Assembly (NCBI RefSeq): GCF_001747095.1
Contig: NZ_MDGP01000001.1
Coordinates: 4,384,001 to 4,448,000, forward strand
Reading direction: 5' to 3'
Source: Roseivirga sp. 4D4
GTDB lineage: Bacteria; Bacteroidota; Bacteroidia; Cytophagales; Cyclobacteriaceae
Length of the DNA: 64,000 nucleotides
Numbering within the stretch: the first letter of the stretch is position 1; every line of letters begins with the position of its first letter. Below, one piece after another: positions 46,965 to 57,809 of this stretch. The position numbers were made by a program, and so were the translations under genes. The notes under the pieces were generated by a model. The model saw only the letters and a program-made list of their open reading frames with translations, had not been told where the DNA came from and made no database searches.

Positions 46965-47480
46965 ATGACACAGAATATGAAAGCAATTAAGGCTAGTGAA
47001 ATCGACTTGAAAGAGAAGGTTGTAGCAATAAAGAGAGTTGCCAAAGTGGTAAAAGGTGGTAGAAGATTTAGCTTCTCTGCAATTGTCGTTGTTGGTGACG
47101 GAAATGGTGTTGTCGGTTATGGTTTGGGTAAAGCCAACGAGGTAACGGATGCGATTACTAAAGGAATAGATGATGCTAAGAAGAACTTAGTGAAAGTTCC
47201 AGTATTCAAAGGGACAGTACCACATGAAGTACTTGGTAAGTTCGGTGGAGGTCTTGTGTTGGTAAAGCCAGCATCTGAAGGTACAGGAGTAATTGCTGGT
47301 GGTGCGATGCGTGCAGTATTTGAAAGTGCAGGTATTCAAAACGTACTAGCGAAATCGAAAGGTTCTTCTAACCCACATAACGTGGTGAAGGCTACTTTTG
47401 ATGCCCTATTGCAAATGAGAGATCCTTACGCTGTTGCACAGCAAAGAGGCGTTGAATTGAACACAGTTTTTAACGGTTAA
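46965..47480 (+). CDS. rpsE: 30S ribosomal protein S5
   Basis: 171 residues; mRNA entry and accuracy protein. Signature: [34 protein letters not shown] and the C-terminal [21 protein letters not shown]. Met5 is an alternative start. Ends 6 bp before rpmD. Confidence 0.98.
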   Translation: MTQNMKAIKASEIDLKEKVVAIKRVAKVVKGGRRFSFSAIVVVGDGNGVVGYGLGKANEVTDAITKGIDDAKKNLVKVPVFKGTVPHEVLGKFGGGLVLVKPASEGTGVIAGGAMRAVFESAGIQNVLAKSKGSSNPHNVVKATFDALLQMRDPYAVAQQRGVELNTVFNG

Positions 47481-47486
47481 GAGATC

Positions 47487-47666
47487 ATGGCAAAGGTTAT
47501 TATCACACAAGTAAAAAGCACCATCGACAGACCTCAAAGGCAGAAGAGAACTATTCAAGCCTTGGGTCTAGGCAAAATCAACAGATCTGTTGAAGTTGAA
47601 TTGACTCCTCAGATTGCTGGAATGGTAAATAAAGTAAATCACCTTGTATCTGTAAAGGAAGCATAA
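47487..47666 (+). CDS. rpmD: 50S ribosomal protein L30
   Basis: A short gene of 59 residues: MAKVIITQVKSTIDRPQRQK at the start, then RTIQALGLGKINRSVEVEL, the L30 signature. It sits between rpsE and rplO in the standard order, with one base before the rplO start. L30 is missing from some bacterial lineages but kept here. Confidence 0.95.
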   Translation: MAKVIITQVKSTIDRPQRQKRTIQALGLGKINRSVEVELTPQIAGMVNKVNHLVSVKEA

Positions 47667-47667
47667 G

Positions 47668-48114
47668 ATGAGACTGAATACATTAAAACCTGCAGAAGGT
47701 TCTACTAAGAGTAGCAAAAGAATAGGACGTGGCCAAGGTTCTGGTAGAGGTGGTACTTCTACAAGAGGACACAAAGGTGCTAAGTCAAGATCAGGTTATT
47801 CACGTAAGTCTGGTTTCGAAGGCGGTCAAATGCCTTTACAGAGACGTGTACCTAAGTTTGGCTTCACAAGCCCGAACAGAGTAGAGTATAAAGCAATCAA
47901 CCTTGATACACTTCAAGCCTTAGCTGAGAAGACTGGTGCTTCTGCCATTACTAATGAGACATTGGTAGAGAACGGTTTGGCAGCAAAGAACGACTTGATC
48001 AAAGTATTAGGAAGAGGCGAATTAAAAGCTAAAGTAGAAGTAACGGCCCACAAATTTTCTGCAGCTGCTACAGCGGCAATAGAAAAGGCAGGAGGAACAG
48101 TTACAAACCTTTAA
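47668..48114 (+). CDS. rplO: 50S ribosomal protein L15
   Basis: 148 residues; late 50S assembly. The glycine/arginine-rich N-terminus (KRIGRGQGSGRGGTSTRGHKG) and FEGGQMPLQRRVPKFGF are typical. It is 4 bp before secY. Confidence 0.98.
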   Translation: MRLNTLKPAEGSTKSSKRIGRGQGSGRGGTSTRGHKGAKSRSGYSRKSGFEGGQMPLQRRVPKFGFTSPNRVEYKAINLDTLQALAEKTGASAITNETLVENGLAAKNDLIKVLGRGELKAKVEVTAHKFSAAATAAIEKAGGTVTNL

Positions 48115-48118
48115 TAAT

Positions 48119-49447
48119 ATGAAGAAATTCTTTACCACCATAAAGAACATTTTTTCCATCGAGGAACTAAGGAATAGAATCCTAGCTACGCTAGGGTTCC
48201 TTATCATTTTCAGACTTGGTTCTTTTGTTGTACTTCCAGGAGTTGACCCAGCTGCGCTGAGCGACACAGATGGTGGTATACTTGGTATTTTAAATACATT
48301 ATTAGGAGGTTCTTTCAGTAGGGCTTCCCTTTTTGGATTAGGTATTATGCCTTACATCTCTGCGTCTATTGTGATTCAGTTGATGACTGTGGCAGTGCCT
48401 AGCTTCCAGAAAATGCAAAAAGAGGGAGAATCTGGTCGTAAGAAAATTACACAGATTACAAGAGTACTTACCATTTTGGTGACACTGGCTCAGAGTTTTG
48501 GTTACATCAAAGTAACTATCATTCAGCAAGGAGCTGTTTCTCCAAATGTGGACCCTACCCTATTCTTAATCTCTTCAATGATCCTATTAACATCAGGTAC
48601 AATGTTCTGCATGTGGTTGGGTGAAAAGATTACTGACAAGGGTATAGGTAATGGTATCTCTATGTTGATCATGATTGGTATCATCTCAAGTTTGCCAGGT
48701 GCTGCTTGGTTCGAGTTTGTGGAAACCAATGGTATTAGCAGAGCCCTATTTACAGTGGTTGAATTGATCGTATTATTCTTCGTAGTGGTGGTTACAGTTG
48801 CACTAGTACAGGCGACAAGAAGAATTCCGGTACAATACGCCAAACAAGTAGTGGGTGGTAAAGTGTATGGCGGACAACGTCAGTTCATTCCTTTGAAAGT
48901 GAATGCTTCTGGTGTAATGCCGATAATCTTTGCACAAGCACTTATGATTTTACCAACATTGATTGGTCAGGTTTGGGCAGATACGAATGACTTTGCATTA
49001 AAGGTTACAACTATCTTCTCCAATCCATATTCATGGCAATACAATATCGTTTTCGGTATTTTGATTATAGCATTTACATTCTTCTACACAGCGATCACGG
49101 TGAACCCATCGAGTATGGCTGACGATCTGAAGAGAAATGGTGGTTTTATCCCAGGTATTAAGCCGGGTAAGCCTACTTCAGACTTCATAGGAGATGTAAT
49201 GGATAGAATTACATTACCAGGATCTATTTTCTTAGCAATCATCGCAGTATTACCTGTGTTTGCTAGAAATGCGGGTGTTGGTGATCAGTTTGCGTTGTTC
49301 TACGGAGGAACGTCCCTACTCATTATGGTAGGTGTAATATTAGATACTTTGCAGCAGATAGAAAGCTACCTTCTTATGAGACATTATGAAGGGATGATGA
49401 AGTCAGGCAAGATGAGAGGTAGATCTCAGAGTGTAGCTGTTGCATAA
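48119..49447 (+). CDS. secY: Preprotein translocase subunit SecY
   Basis: 442 residues with about ten TM segments; the protein-conducting channel. The N-terminal part has NRILATLGFLIIFRLGSFVVLPG, the plug region follows, and IPVQYAKQVVGGKVYGGQ matches the conserved cytoplasmic loop. NPSSMADDLKRNGGFIPGIKPG lies near the C-terminal loops. Its stop overlaps the map start (TAATG). Confidence 0.98.
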   Translation: MKKFFTTIKNIFSIEELRNRILATLGFLIIFRLGSFVVLPGVDPAALSDTDGGILGILNTLLGGSFSRASLFGLGIMPYISASIVIQLMTVAVPSFQKMQKEGESGRKKITQITRVLTILVTLAQSFGYIKVTIIQQGAVSPNVDPTLFLISSMILLTSGTMFCMWLGEKITDKGIGNGISMLIMIGIISSLPGAAWFEFVETNGISRALFTVVELIVLFFVVVVTVALVQATRRIPVQYAKQVVGGKVYGGQRQFIPLKVNASGVMPIIFAQALMILPTLIGQVWADTNDFALKVTTIFSNPYSWQYNIVFGILIIAFTFFYTAITVNPSSMADDLKRNGGFIPGIKPGKPTSDFIGDVMDRITLPGSIFLAIIAVLPVFARNAGVGDQFALFYGGTSLLIMVGVILDTLQQIESYLLMRHYEGMMKSGKMRGRSQSVAVA

Positions 49448-50220
49448 TGATCTTTTATAAGACTGAAGAAGAAATTGAACTGATTCGTGAAAGTGCCCAG
49501 ATATTAGGCAAAGCACACGGAGAAGTAGCCAAGCATGTAAAGGCTGGCGTAAAAACAAAAGATCTGGACAAGATAGCTGAAGAGTTTATCGCAGATCATG
49601 GAGCCAAAGCTTCCTTTAAAGGATACAATGGATTTCCAGCAACGCTATGTATATCTACGAACGAAGTAGTCGTTCATGGATTTCCTAGCGAGTACGAATT
49701 GAAAGACGGTGATATAATCTCTATAGATTGTGGAGTCTTCTACAAAGGTTTTCATAGCGATTCCGCTTATACTTACCCAGTAGGAGAAATTTCCCCCGAG
49801 ACATTATCCCTTCTTAAAGCAACGAAAGAGTCGTTGTATAAAGGTATTGAAGAGGCCAAGTTTGGTAACAGAATAGGAGATGTAGCCTATGCCGTCCAGA
49901 AATATGTGGAAGACAGAGGATACACAGTGGTGAGAGAGCTGGTAGGTCATGGTTTGGGCAGAAGCCTCCATGAAGGACCGGAAGTACCGAACTACGGAAA
50001 ACGTGGAAGGGGCCCAAAATTGAATGAAGGTTTGGTGATCGCCATTGAACCGATGGTCAATTTGGGAGCCAGAAACATTGTTCAGGAAAGTGATGGATGG
50101 ACCATTAGAACGAGAGATCGTCAGCCATCGGCACATTATGAGCATACGGTAGCCATCTTCAAGGATAGAACAGAAATATTGACAACGCATAAATACATAG
50201 AAGAAGTAGTAAAACTTTAA
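49447..50220 (+). CDS. map: Methionine aminopeptidase, type I
   Basis: 257 residues; removes the initiator methionine. The dinuclear metal site is visible: Asp in [22 protein letters not shown] (two Asp), His in [19 protein letters not shown], Glu in [11 protein letters not shown] and Glu in HYEHTVAIF. It overlaps secY by one base and precedes infA by 1 bp, the spc-operon order common in Gram-positives and Bacteroidota. Confidence 0.97.
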   Translation: MIFYKTEEEIELIRESAQILGKAHGEVAKHVKAGVKTKDLDKIAEEFIADHGAKASFKGYNGFPATLCISTNEVVVHGFPSEYELKDGDIISIDCGVFYKGFHSDSAYTYPVGEISPETLSLLKATKESLYKGIEEAKFGNRIGDVAYAVQKYVEDRGYTVVRELVGHGLGRSLHEGPEVPNYGKRGRGPKLNEGLVIAIEPMVNLGARNIVQESDGWTIRTRDRQPSAHYEHTVAIFKDRTEILTTHKYIEEVVKL

Positions 50221-50221
50221 T

Positions 50222-50440
50222 ATGGCGAAACAAGGATCTATAGAGCAAGACGGAACTATCATTGAGGCATTGCCCAATGCGACCTTCCGTGTTGAATTGG
50301 AAAATGGACATGTTGTGCTGGCGCACATCTCAGGTAAAATGAGAATGTTCTATATCAAAATATTACCGGGTGACAAAGTAAAGCTTGAAATGTCGCCTTA
50401 TGATTTAACAAAGGGTAGAATTACTTACAGGTATAAATAA
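50222..50440 (+). CDS. infA: Translation initiation factor IF-1
   Basis: A 72-residue OB-fold protein that occupies the A site during initiation. Signature: [40 protein letters not shown] and [11 protein letters not shown]. Between map and rpmJ. Confidence 0.98.
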   Translation: MAKQGSIEQDGTIIEALPNATFRVELENGHVVLAHISGKMRMFYIKILPGDKVKLEMSPYDLTKGRITYRYK

Positions 50441-50446
50441 CTAACG

Positions 50447-50563
50447 ATGAAAGTAAAGGCGTCCATCAAGAAGCGTAGCGCTGATTGTAAGGTAATCCGC
50501 AGAAACGGAAAGTTGTACGTGATTAACAAGAAGAATCCTAGATTCAAACAAAGACAAGGATAA
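50447..50563 (+). CDS. rpmJ: 50S ribosomal protein L36 (cysteine-poor form)
   Basis: A 38-residue gene: [20 protein letters not shown], ending NPRFKQRQG. The usual zinc ribbon of L36 has three Cys and one His; here only Cys14 remains and the other positions are replaced (IN before KKNPRF). Thus it probably does not bind zinc. Placed as usual between infA and rpsM, 2 bp before the latter. Confidence 0.95.
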   Translation: MKVKASIKKRSADCKVIRRNGKLYVINKKNPRFKQRQG

Positions 50564-50565
50564 TT

Positions 50566-50943
<378 letters not shown>

Positions 50944-50967
50944 TAACAGCTAAAAAATATTATAAAG

Positions 50968-51360
50968 ATGGCTGAGAAAAGAAAAGATAAAGCAAGAAAG
51001 AGAGTAGTACAGGTGGATGCACTTGGACAGGCGCACATCAAGGCGTCTTTCAACAACATCATCATCTCTTTGACCAACCAACAAGGTCAAGTAATCTCTT
51101 GGGCTTCGGCAGGAAAGATGGGCTTTAAAGGCTCTAAGAAAAATACCCCATACGCTGCACAACAAGCAGCTCAGGATTGTGCTCAAAAAGCATATGAATT
51201 GGGATTAAGAAAAGTAGAAGTCTTTGTAAAAGGACCTGGTGCAGGTAGAGAATCTGCTATCAGAACTATCCAGAACTCTGGTATTGAAGTAACACTCATT
51301 AGAGATGTAACACCACTACCACACAATGGATGTCGTCCTCCAAAAAGAAGAAGAGTTTAA
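50968..51360 (+). CDS. rpsK: 30S ribosomal protein S11
   Basis: 130 residues; platform protein near the E site. Signature: [40 protein letters not shown] and the terminal [15 protein letters not shown]. Standard alpha-operon order. Confidence 0.98.
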   Translation: MAEKRKDKARKRVVQVDALGQAHIKASFNNIIISLTNQQGQVISWASAGKMGFKGSKKNTPYAAQQAAQDCAQKAYELGLRKVEVFVKGPGAGRESAIRTIQNSGIEVTLIRDVTPLPHNGCRPPKRRRV

Positions 51361-51378
51361 TTTTAGAAATTATTAGTA

Positions 51379-51984
51379 ATGGCAAGATATAGAGGTCCAA
51401 AGGCTAAAATTGCAAGGAGATTTAATGATCCTATTTTTGGTCACAGCAAAGCATTACAAAAGAAAGCTTATCCTCCAGGCCAACATGGCAGGAGTAGAAG
51501 AAGAAAGCAATCTGAATATGCAATCCAGTTAATGGAGAAGCAAAAGGCTAAATACACTTATGGTGTGTTAGAAAGACAGTTTGCAAACCTTTTTGATAAA
51601 GCTTCAGCAAAATCGGGTATTACCGGTGAGATCTTACTTCAGTTATTGGAGACAAGACTAGACAACATCGTTTTCAGATTAGGCATTGCACCTACAAGAA
51701 GAGCTGCGAGACAATTAGTCTCTCACAAGCACATCACTATCAATGGTGAAGTGTTGAACATCCCTTCTTACCAGGTAAAATCTACTGACGTTGTTGGTGT
51801 GAGAGAGAAATCAAAATCTCTTGAGTTGATCACTGAGAGCTTAGGTGCTAATTCAGTACAGAAATACCCTTGGTTAGAGTGGAACAAGTCAGAAATGACT
51901 GGTTCGGTAATCAATACGCCTGCTAGAGAAGATATTCCTGAGAATATCAAAGAGCAGCTTATTGTCGAGCTTTACTCTAAATAA
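51379..51984 (+). CDS. rpsD: 30S ribosomal protein S4
   Basis: 201 residues; early 16S assembly protein and, in E. coli, repressor of the alpha operon. S4 RNA-binding domain: [30 protein letters not shown]. There is no N-terminal zinc site. It is followed by a 31-bp gap and rpoA. Confidence 0.98.
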   Translation: MARYRGPKAKIARRFNDPIFGHSKALQKKAYPPGQHGRSRRRKQSEYAIQLMEKQKAKYTYGVLERQFANLFDKASAKSGITGEILLQLLETRLDNIVFRLGIAPTRRAARQLVSHKHITINGEVLNIPSYQVKSTDVVGVREKSKSLELITESLGANSVQKYPWLEWNKSEMTGSVINTPAREDIPENIKEQLIVELYSK

Positions 51985-52015
51985 TACATTTAAGAACCTT
52001 TTAAATTTTAGATAT

Positions 52016-53005
52016 ATGTCAATACTAGCATTTCAAATCCCGGAGAAGGTGGTGATGGAGAAGGCAGACGATTTTCACGGTCTGTTCACATTTAAACCAT
52101 TGGAAAAAGGTTACGGGGTAACAGTTGGTAATGCACTAAGAAGAATTTTACTTTCTTCTTTAGAAGGCTATGCGATCACAGGAATTAAGATTCCTAGCGT
52201 ACTGCATGAGTTCTCTACTATAGAGGGTGTAGTTGAAGACGTATCTGAGATCATCTTGAACCTTAAGAAAGTAAGATTCAAAAAGATTTCTGACACCGTT
52301 GACAACAAGATAAATGTAGTGATCGAAGGTCAAGACAAATTCACAGCAGGTGATATTGGAAAATTCACTAGTGCTTTTGAGATCTTGAATCCAGAAGACG
52401 TGGTTTGTTACTTAGACAATGGTATCAAGTTCGAGATTGAATTGACAATCGAGAAGGGTAGAGGTTACCTTCCTGCGGAAGATAACAAACCTTCTGAGCA
52501 AGTATTCGGATTTATTCCGATTGATGCCATCTTCACACCAATCAAAAATGTGAAGTACAGCGTGGAAAACACAAGGGTAGAGCAGAAAACTGACTACGAA
52601 ATGCTTGTGTTAGACATCAAAACTGATGGTTCTATCCACCCTGAGAATGCATTGAAAGGTGCAGCTCACATTTTGATCCAGCACTTCATGCTATTCTCTG
52701 ATCAGAACATGATCCTAGAAACTGGCGCGCTAGATGAGCCAGAGCAGGTAGATGAAGAAATGCTTCACATGCGTAAGCTATTGAAAACTAACTTGAACGA
52801 TCTTGATCTTTCTGTTAGAGCTTACAACTGCTTGAAAGCTGCTGATGTTCGTTCTTTGGGCGACTTGGTAAGATTGGAAATTTCAGACATGATGAAATTC
52901 AGAAACTTTGGTAAGAAGTCTTTGGCTGAGCTAGAGCAACTTGTTGCTGACAAGAACCTGACTTTCGGAATGGACTTGGCAAAATATAAACTCGAAGAGG
53001 AGTAA
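52016..53005 (+). CDS. rpoA: DNA-directed RNA polymerase subunit alpha
   Basis: 329 residues from ATG 52016, the length usual in the phylum; an earlier in-frame start would overlap rpsD. The N-terminal domain ([20 protein letters not shown]) forms the dimer scaffold for beta and beta'. The C-terminal domain ([21 protein letters not shown]... [13 protein letters not shown]) binds UP elements and activators. Between rpsD and rplQ. Confidence 0.98.
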   Translation: MSILAFQIPEKVVMEKADDFHGLFTFKPLEKGYGVTVGNALRRILLSSLEGYAITGIKIPSVLHEFSTIEGVVEDVSEIILNLKKVRFKKISDTVDNKINVVIEGQDKFTAGDIGKFTSAFEILNPEDVVCYLDNGIKFEIELTIEKGRGYLPAEDNKPSEQVFGFIPIDAIFTPIKNVKYSVENTRVEQKTDYEMLVLDIKTDGSIHPENALKGAAHILIQHFMLFSDQNMILETGALDEPEQVDEEMLHMRKLLKTNLNDLDLSVRAYNCLKAADVRSLGDLVRLEISDMMKFRNFGKKSLAELEQLVADKNLTFGMDLAKYKLEEE

Positions 53006-53010
53006 GAGAA

Positions 53011-53688
53011 ATGAGACACGGGAAGAAATTTAATCACTTAAGTAGAACAGCGCCTCACAGAAAGGCAATGCTGTCTAACATGGCTTCTTCTTTGATTCAG
53101 CATAAAAGAATCACCACGACTGTTGCGAAAGCAAAAGCGTTGAGAAAATATGTTGAGCCATTGATCACGAAGGCTAAAGATGATACAACACATTCTAGAA
53201 GAGTTGTTTTCTCTTACCTACAAGACAAGGATTCAGTATCTACACTTTTCAACGAAATCGCTGAGAAAGTAGCTGCACGTCCAGGCGGATATACCAGAAT
53301 TATCAAAACTAACAACAGGTTAGGTGATAATGCTGATATGTGTATCATCGAGTTGGTAGACTACAACGAATTGTTGTTGACTGAAGCAGCGCCTAAGAAG
53401 AAGAGCACAAGAAGAAGAGGTGGTAAGAAGAAAGCAGCTGATACAGCCGTTGAAGCTACTGCTACTGAAGCTGTGGTTGAAGAGGCAGTTGTGGAAGAAG
53501 CAGTAGTTGAAGAGGCTACTGTAGAAGAGACAACTCCTGAGGTAGAAGAGGTAGTTGAGGCAGAAGTAGAAGAAACTACTGAAGCAGCGACTGAGGAAGA
53601 AGAAGCACCAGCTGCAGAAGCAGGTGAGGCTACTGAGCCAGAAGCTTCTGCTGACGATTCAGAAGAAGAAAAGAAGGACGCAGAATAG
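53011..53688 (+). CDS. rplQ: 50S ribosomal protein L17 with long acidic tail
   Basis: 225 residues; the L17 core is residues 1-125 ([20 protein letters not shown] and [20 protein letters not shown]). Then comes a basic patch (129-141, [13 protein letters not shown]) and an 84-residue acidic tail (142-225) rich in Glu, Ala and Val, with AVVEE-type repeats. Ordinary L17 is about 120-130 residues. Longer L17 tails occur in Bacteroidota; their function is not known to me. It ends the alpha operon before a strong terminator. Confidence 0.97.
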   Translation: MRHGKKFNHLSRTAPHRKAMLSNMASSLIQHKRITTTVAKAKALRKYVEPLITKAKDDTTHSRRVVFSYLQDKDSVSTLFNEIAEKVAARPGGYTRIIKTNNRLGDNADMCIIELVDYNELLLTEAAPKKKSTRRRGGKKKAADTAVEATATEAVVEEAVVEEAVVEEATVEETTPEVEEVVEAEVEETTEAATEEEEAPAAEAGEATEPEASADDSEEEKKDAE

Positions 53689-53707
53689 TCTTTCTAACAA
53701 ATATTTC

Positions 53708-53742
53708 AAAAGGGATTGGGCGCAAGTTCAATCCCTTTTTTT
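53708..53742 (+). terminator. Terminator of the ribosomal supercluster
   Basis: 11-bp perfect stem AAAAGGGATTG / CAATCCCTTTT (53708-53718 / 53729-53739) and T-run, 20 bp after rplQ. Confidence 0.9.
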
Positions 53743-53789
53743 GTGAGCTAATTTGAAAGCACATATTTTCGAGGTCTAAAGAAGAGATA

Positions 53790-54212
53790 TTGAAAGACCT
53801 CTATAGTATATTTCTCAAGCTCATGGTTATCGACTTAGTCCTTAAGGGAGTGTTTTTGATTACCCAGAGTATTAACAACTCTATAGATCAACCTCTTGGT
53901 TCTACATTGGGTTATTTTCTCTTTATCGAGCTGTTTTTCTTTGCTGTTCCATACTTTTTCGTCTTGTGGGTTTATCTCTTTTTAATTGAGCGCTATCGAG
54001 GCAGTAGATGGATCATAGTTAGCTGGGTTAGAGCATTACTGACTGTGTGTTATACAACTATTATCGCCTCTCTGGTCTACTATATTTGGTTCTATGGTGA
54101 GTGGCCTACATTTCAAACAGTGACGTTTTTTGGTAATAGTATTCTCATTGGAATTGCATTATTTTGGTTGACACGTCTACACTTAATCAAACCGAGTCAA
54201 GGGGATGAATAA
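53790..54212 (+). CDS. Hypothetical membrane protein, four predicted TM segments
   Basis: 140 residues from TTG at 53790; ATG at 53823 (MVIDLVLKGVF) is an alternative. Four hydrophobic stretches are visible, near residues 8-27, 40-66, 77-100 and 110-127 (FFGNSILIGIALFWLTRLHL). There is no family I recognise. The end overlaps the next small membrane gene by 8 nt (ATGAATAA), suggesting a two-gene membrane unit. Confidence 0.6.
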   Translation: MKDLYSIFLKLMVIDLVLKGVFLITQSINNSIDQPLGSTLGYFLFIELFFFAVPYFFVLWVYLFLIERYRGSRWIIVSWVRALLTVCYTTIIASLVYYIWFYGEWPTFQTVTFFGNSILIGIALFWLTRLHLIKPSQGDE

Positions 54213-54381
54213 GAGGCTTCTAATTTATATATCGGTTGTATTGTTACTACTGACATACTTTGTGCCTGGTTCGGTAGACTTCAGCCTATATGATACCTAC
54301 TTCATGATTTCTTTATCTAGTCTGTTGATACTACTAGTGATAGTCCTCTTGATAATCTATTTGCTGAGAAAGTCACAATAA
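54205..54381 (+). CDS. Small two-helix membrane protein with DTYF motif
   Basis: 58 residues: an N-terminal TM helix (LLIYISVVLLLLTYFVPG), a short loop VDFSLYDTYFMIS, and a second TM helix ending in RKSQ. Start overlaps the preceding gene. The loop recalls the DTYF(V/I)(I/V) segment of haem-copper oxidase subunit I helices, but the protein is far too small to be an oxidase. Function unknown. Confidence 0.55.
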   Translation: MNKRLLIYISVVLLLLTYFVPGSVDFSLYDTYFMISLSSLLILLVIVLLIIYLLRKSQ

Positions 54382-54443
54382 CCTGAGAACTTCAGAAAAC
54401 ACACGCTAGCCGGAATAACGAATAACAAGCATTTCCGTTTTTC

Positions 54444-54520
54444 AACATCTAACATCTAACATCTAACATCTAACATCTAACATCTAACATCTAACATCTA
54501 ACATCTAACATCTAACATCT
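54444..54520. repeat. Heptanucleotide tandem repeat, 11 copies of AACATCT
   Basis: Eleven perfect head-to-tail copies (77 bp), intergenic, between the small membrane gene and carA. It ends 45 bp before the -33 box of the carA promoter. Perfect copies suggest recent slippage. Confidence 0.95.
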
Positions 54521-54565
54521 CAAACCCTCCCCTCTAAGCCCTAAATTCTCCCTTCTTAAAATCCA

Positions 54566-54597
54566 TTTTGCTCGGTAAACTTTTGAGCTTATTTTTG
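54566..54597 (+). promoter_or_regulatory. Promoter of carA-eno
   Basis: TTTTG (54566-54570), 19 bp, TATTTTTG (54590-54597), followed by CAC; carA starts 32 bp further on. Confidence 0.75.
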
Positions 54598-54629
54598 CAC
54601 GATGCGAAAAGTCGCACGCCCATCAACAT

Positions 54630-55742
54630 ATGTCGCATAACACATTGAATTTATCCCAAAAGAAAGCAGTCCTCTTACTAGAAGACGGATCTCGCTTTGA
54701 AGGAATTGCCATCGGAAAAATAGGGACTGTAGGAGCAGAAATCTGCTTTAATACAGGTATGACAGGTTATCAAGAGATTTATACTGACCCTTCTTACTAC
54801 GGTCAAATCGTTATAAATACTACCTCTCACATCGGAAACTACGGAGTTGAAGATTCAGAAAATGAATCTGATGCACCAAAGATCACTGGACTTGTGGTCA
54901 ACACATTTTCAGAGGATTACAGCAGAAACTTAGCTGATGGTTCTTTGCAAGAATATTTAGAGACGAACAACATCGTAGGTGTATCCGAATTGGATACGCG
55001 CTTGCTCGTTCGTCATATCAGAAGTAAAGGTGCTATGAATGCTATTATCTCTTCGGAAGATTTGTCTGATGATGAACTACAAAGAAGACTAGCGGAAGTA
55101 CCTTCAATGGAAGGCCTGGAGCTTTCGTCATTCGTAAGTACGAAAGAACCTTACTTTGTTGGCGATGAAAATGCTGATCATAAAATTGCAGTATTAGATC
55201 TTGGTGTAAAGACTAGTATTCTCAAGCACTTGGCCAGTCGCGGTAGCTATTTGAAGGTTTTCAATGCGAAAACTTCTTTCGAAGAAATGAAAGCCTGGAA
55301 CCCTAACGGATACTTCTTATCCAATGGACCTGGCGATCCATCTTCAATGGACTATGCTATCCAAACAGCTAAGGAAATTATGGCGGAAGATATGCCATTG
55401 TTTGGGATTTGCCTTGGGCATCAGATCATCTCATTAGCATGCGGTATCTCTACCTTTAAAATGCACAATGGCCATAGAGGACTAAATCATCCAGTGAAGA
55501 ACCTAGTATCAGGCAAGAGTGAAGTGACCTCACAGAATCATGGTTTTGCAGTAAGCAGAGAAGATGTTGAAAAGTCCGATACAGTCGAGCTAACGCATAT
55601 AAACTTAAATGATGACACTTGTGCTGGAATTCAAGTAAAAGGTAAGAAAACGTTTTCCGTACAATATCACCCAGAGTCGTCACCGGGTCCTCACGATTCG
55701 CGTTATTTGTTCGATGAATTTATCAATCTTATCAAATCGTAA
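54630..55742 (+). CDS. carA: Carbamoyl-phosphate synthase small subunit
   Basis: 370 residues; the glutaminase that feeds ammonia to CarB for arginine and pyrimidine synthesis. The N-terminal domain has FNTGMTGYQEIYTDPSYYGQ. The C-terminal class I amidotransferase shows the nucleophile Cys in GICLGHQ and the His-Glu pair in YHPESSPGPHDS. No carB is in the window. It is 12 bp before eno, an unusual neighbour; both share the 54566 promoter. Confidence 0.97.
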   Translation: MSHNTLNLSQKKAVLLLEDGSRFEGIAIGKIGTVGAEICFNTGMTGYQEIYTDPSYYGQIVINTTSHIGNYGVEDSENESDAPKITGLVVNTFSEDYSRNLADGSLQEYLETNNIVGVSELDTRLLVRHIRSKGAMNAIISSEDLSDDELQRRLAEVPSMEGLELSSFVSTKEPYFVGDENADHKIAVLDLGVKTSILKHLASRGSYLKVFNAKTSFEEMKAWNPNGYFLSNGPGDPSSMDYAIQTAKEIMAEDMPLFGICLGHQIISLACGISTFKMHNGHRGLNHPVKNLVSGKSEVTSQNHGFAVSREDVEKSDTVELTHINLNDDTCAGIQVKGKKTFSVQYHPESSPGPHDSRYLFDEFINLIKS

Positions 55743-57041
<1,299 letters not shown>

Positions 57042-57063
57042 TTCCTCCACATTATAAAAAATG

Positions 57064-57097
57064 GCCCCTTCTGTATATCGCAGAAGGGGCTTTTTTT
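57064..57097 (+). terminator. eno terminator
   Basis: 10-bp perfect stem GCCCCTTCTG / CAGAAGGGGC (57064-57073 / 57081-57090), loop TATATCG, then seven T. Confidence 0.95.
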
Positions 57098-57209
57098 GTT
57101 TTTAAGGGGCAGCTTTTGCTGGTTGGTCATAAATAATTCTGATTGTCACAAAAAAATCTTAAACAGGCGCAGCCTTTTTCAACTTCATAGGGTATAGGCT
57201 ATCAAATGA

Positions 57210-57800
57210 TTGATTATGAAAACTAAAGTACTTTATTCACTAATAGCAATCGCCCTTATCATCTCTGCCTGTGGTAGTGACGGAGGAGGCGATGATCAAC
57301 CTGATCCATGTGCTGTACCGGTCTCTATTGCCATCTCAAACAATACCAATGCTGCGGCCGGTCAATCGGATGGTAGCTTTATGGCTTCTGCAACAGGAGG
57401 TAGTGGAACCTTTGAGTATAGCATCGATGGCAATACTTTTCAGGCTTCAGGTACCTTCTCTAACTTAGCAGCTGGCACTTATACTGTGACTGCTCGAACA
57501 AACCAAGGATGTTCAGGAACTGAGCAAGTGGTGATAAGTGAAGATGGACAAGCTGTGCCTTCTTTCGCTAATGATATAGCACCAATCTTTACTGCTAGAT
57601 GTGCAACTTCCGGATGTCATGTTGACGGTGGTAATGCTCCTTTTGCTATCAATGGATTTGGAGATGTACAACCAAGAGCTGCTGCCATTAGAAATAGAGT
57701 AGCTGGTAGAACAATGCCTCCAGGTGGCTCTCCTGCCTTGTCGGATGCTCAGATTACAAGCATTCTTGCATGGGTTGACGGAGGAGCACCAAATAACTAG
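57210..57800 (+). CDS. Lipoprotein with SprB-like repeat and a c-type cytochrome domain
   Basis: 196 residues. Lipobox IISAC (Cys21). Residues about 35-110 look like one SprB repeat (ATGGSGTFEYSIDGNTF... LAAGTYTVTARTNQGCSGT). Residues about 120-196 form a mono-haem domain with an unusual CX4CH motif (Cys131-Ala-Thr-Ser-Gly-Cys136-His137) and a likely axial Met169 in RTMPPG. It is exported, anchored and probably redox-active or haem-binding. The gene lies between eno and ftsB. Starts at Met1 or Met3. Partner unknown. Confidence 0.75.
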   Translation: MIMKTKVLYSLIAIALIISACGSDGGGDDQPDPCAVPVSIAISNNTNAAAGQSDGSFMASATGGSGTFEYSIDGNTFQASGTFSNLAAGTYTVTARTNQGCSGTEQVVISEDGQAVPSFANDIAPIFTARCATSGCHVDGGNAPFAINGFGDVQPRAAAIRNRVAGRTMPPGGSPALSDAQITSILAWVDGGAPNN

Positions 57801-57809
57801 AATCCTCCT

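Noticed and set aside
51962..52015. Longer N-terminus for rpoA
   Set aside because: It would overlap rpsD and add residues that no alpha subunit has. ATG 52016 gives the standard start [11 protein letters not shown].
53790..54629. CRISPR-like array at the AACATCT repeats
   Set aside because: The unit is 7 bp, head to tail, with no spacers and no cas genes nearby. It is a simple tandem repeat.
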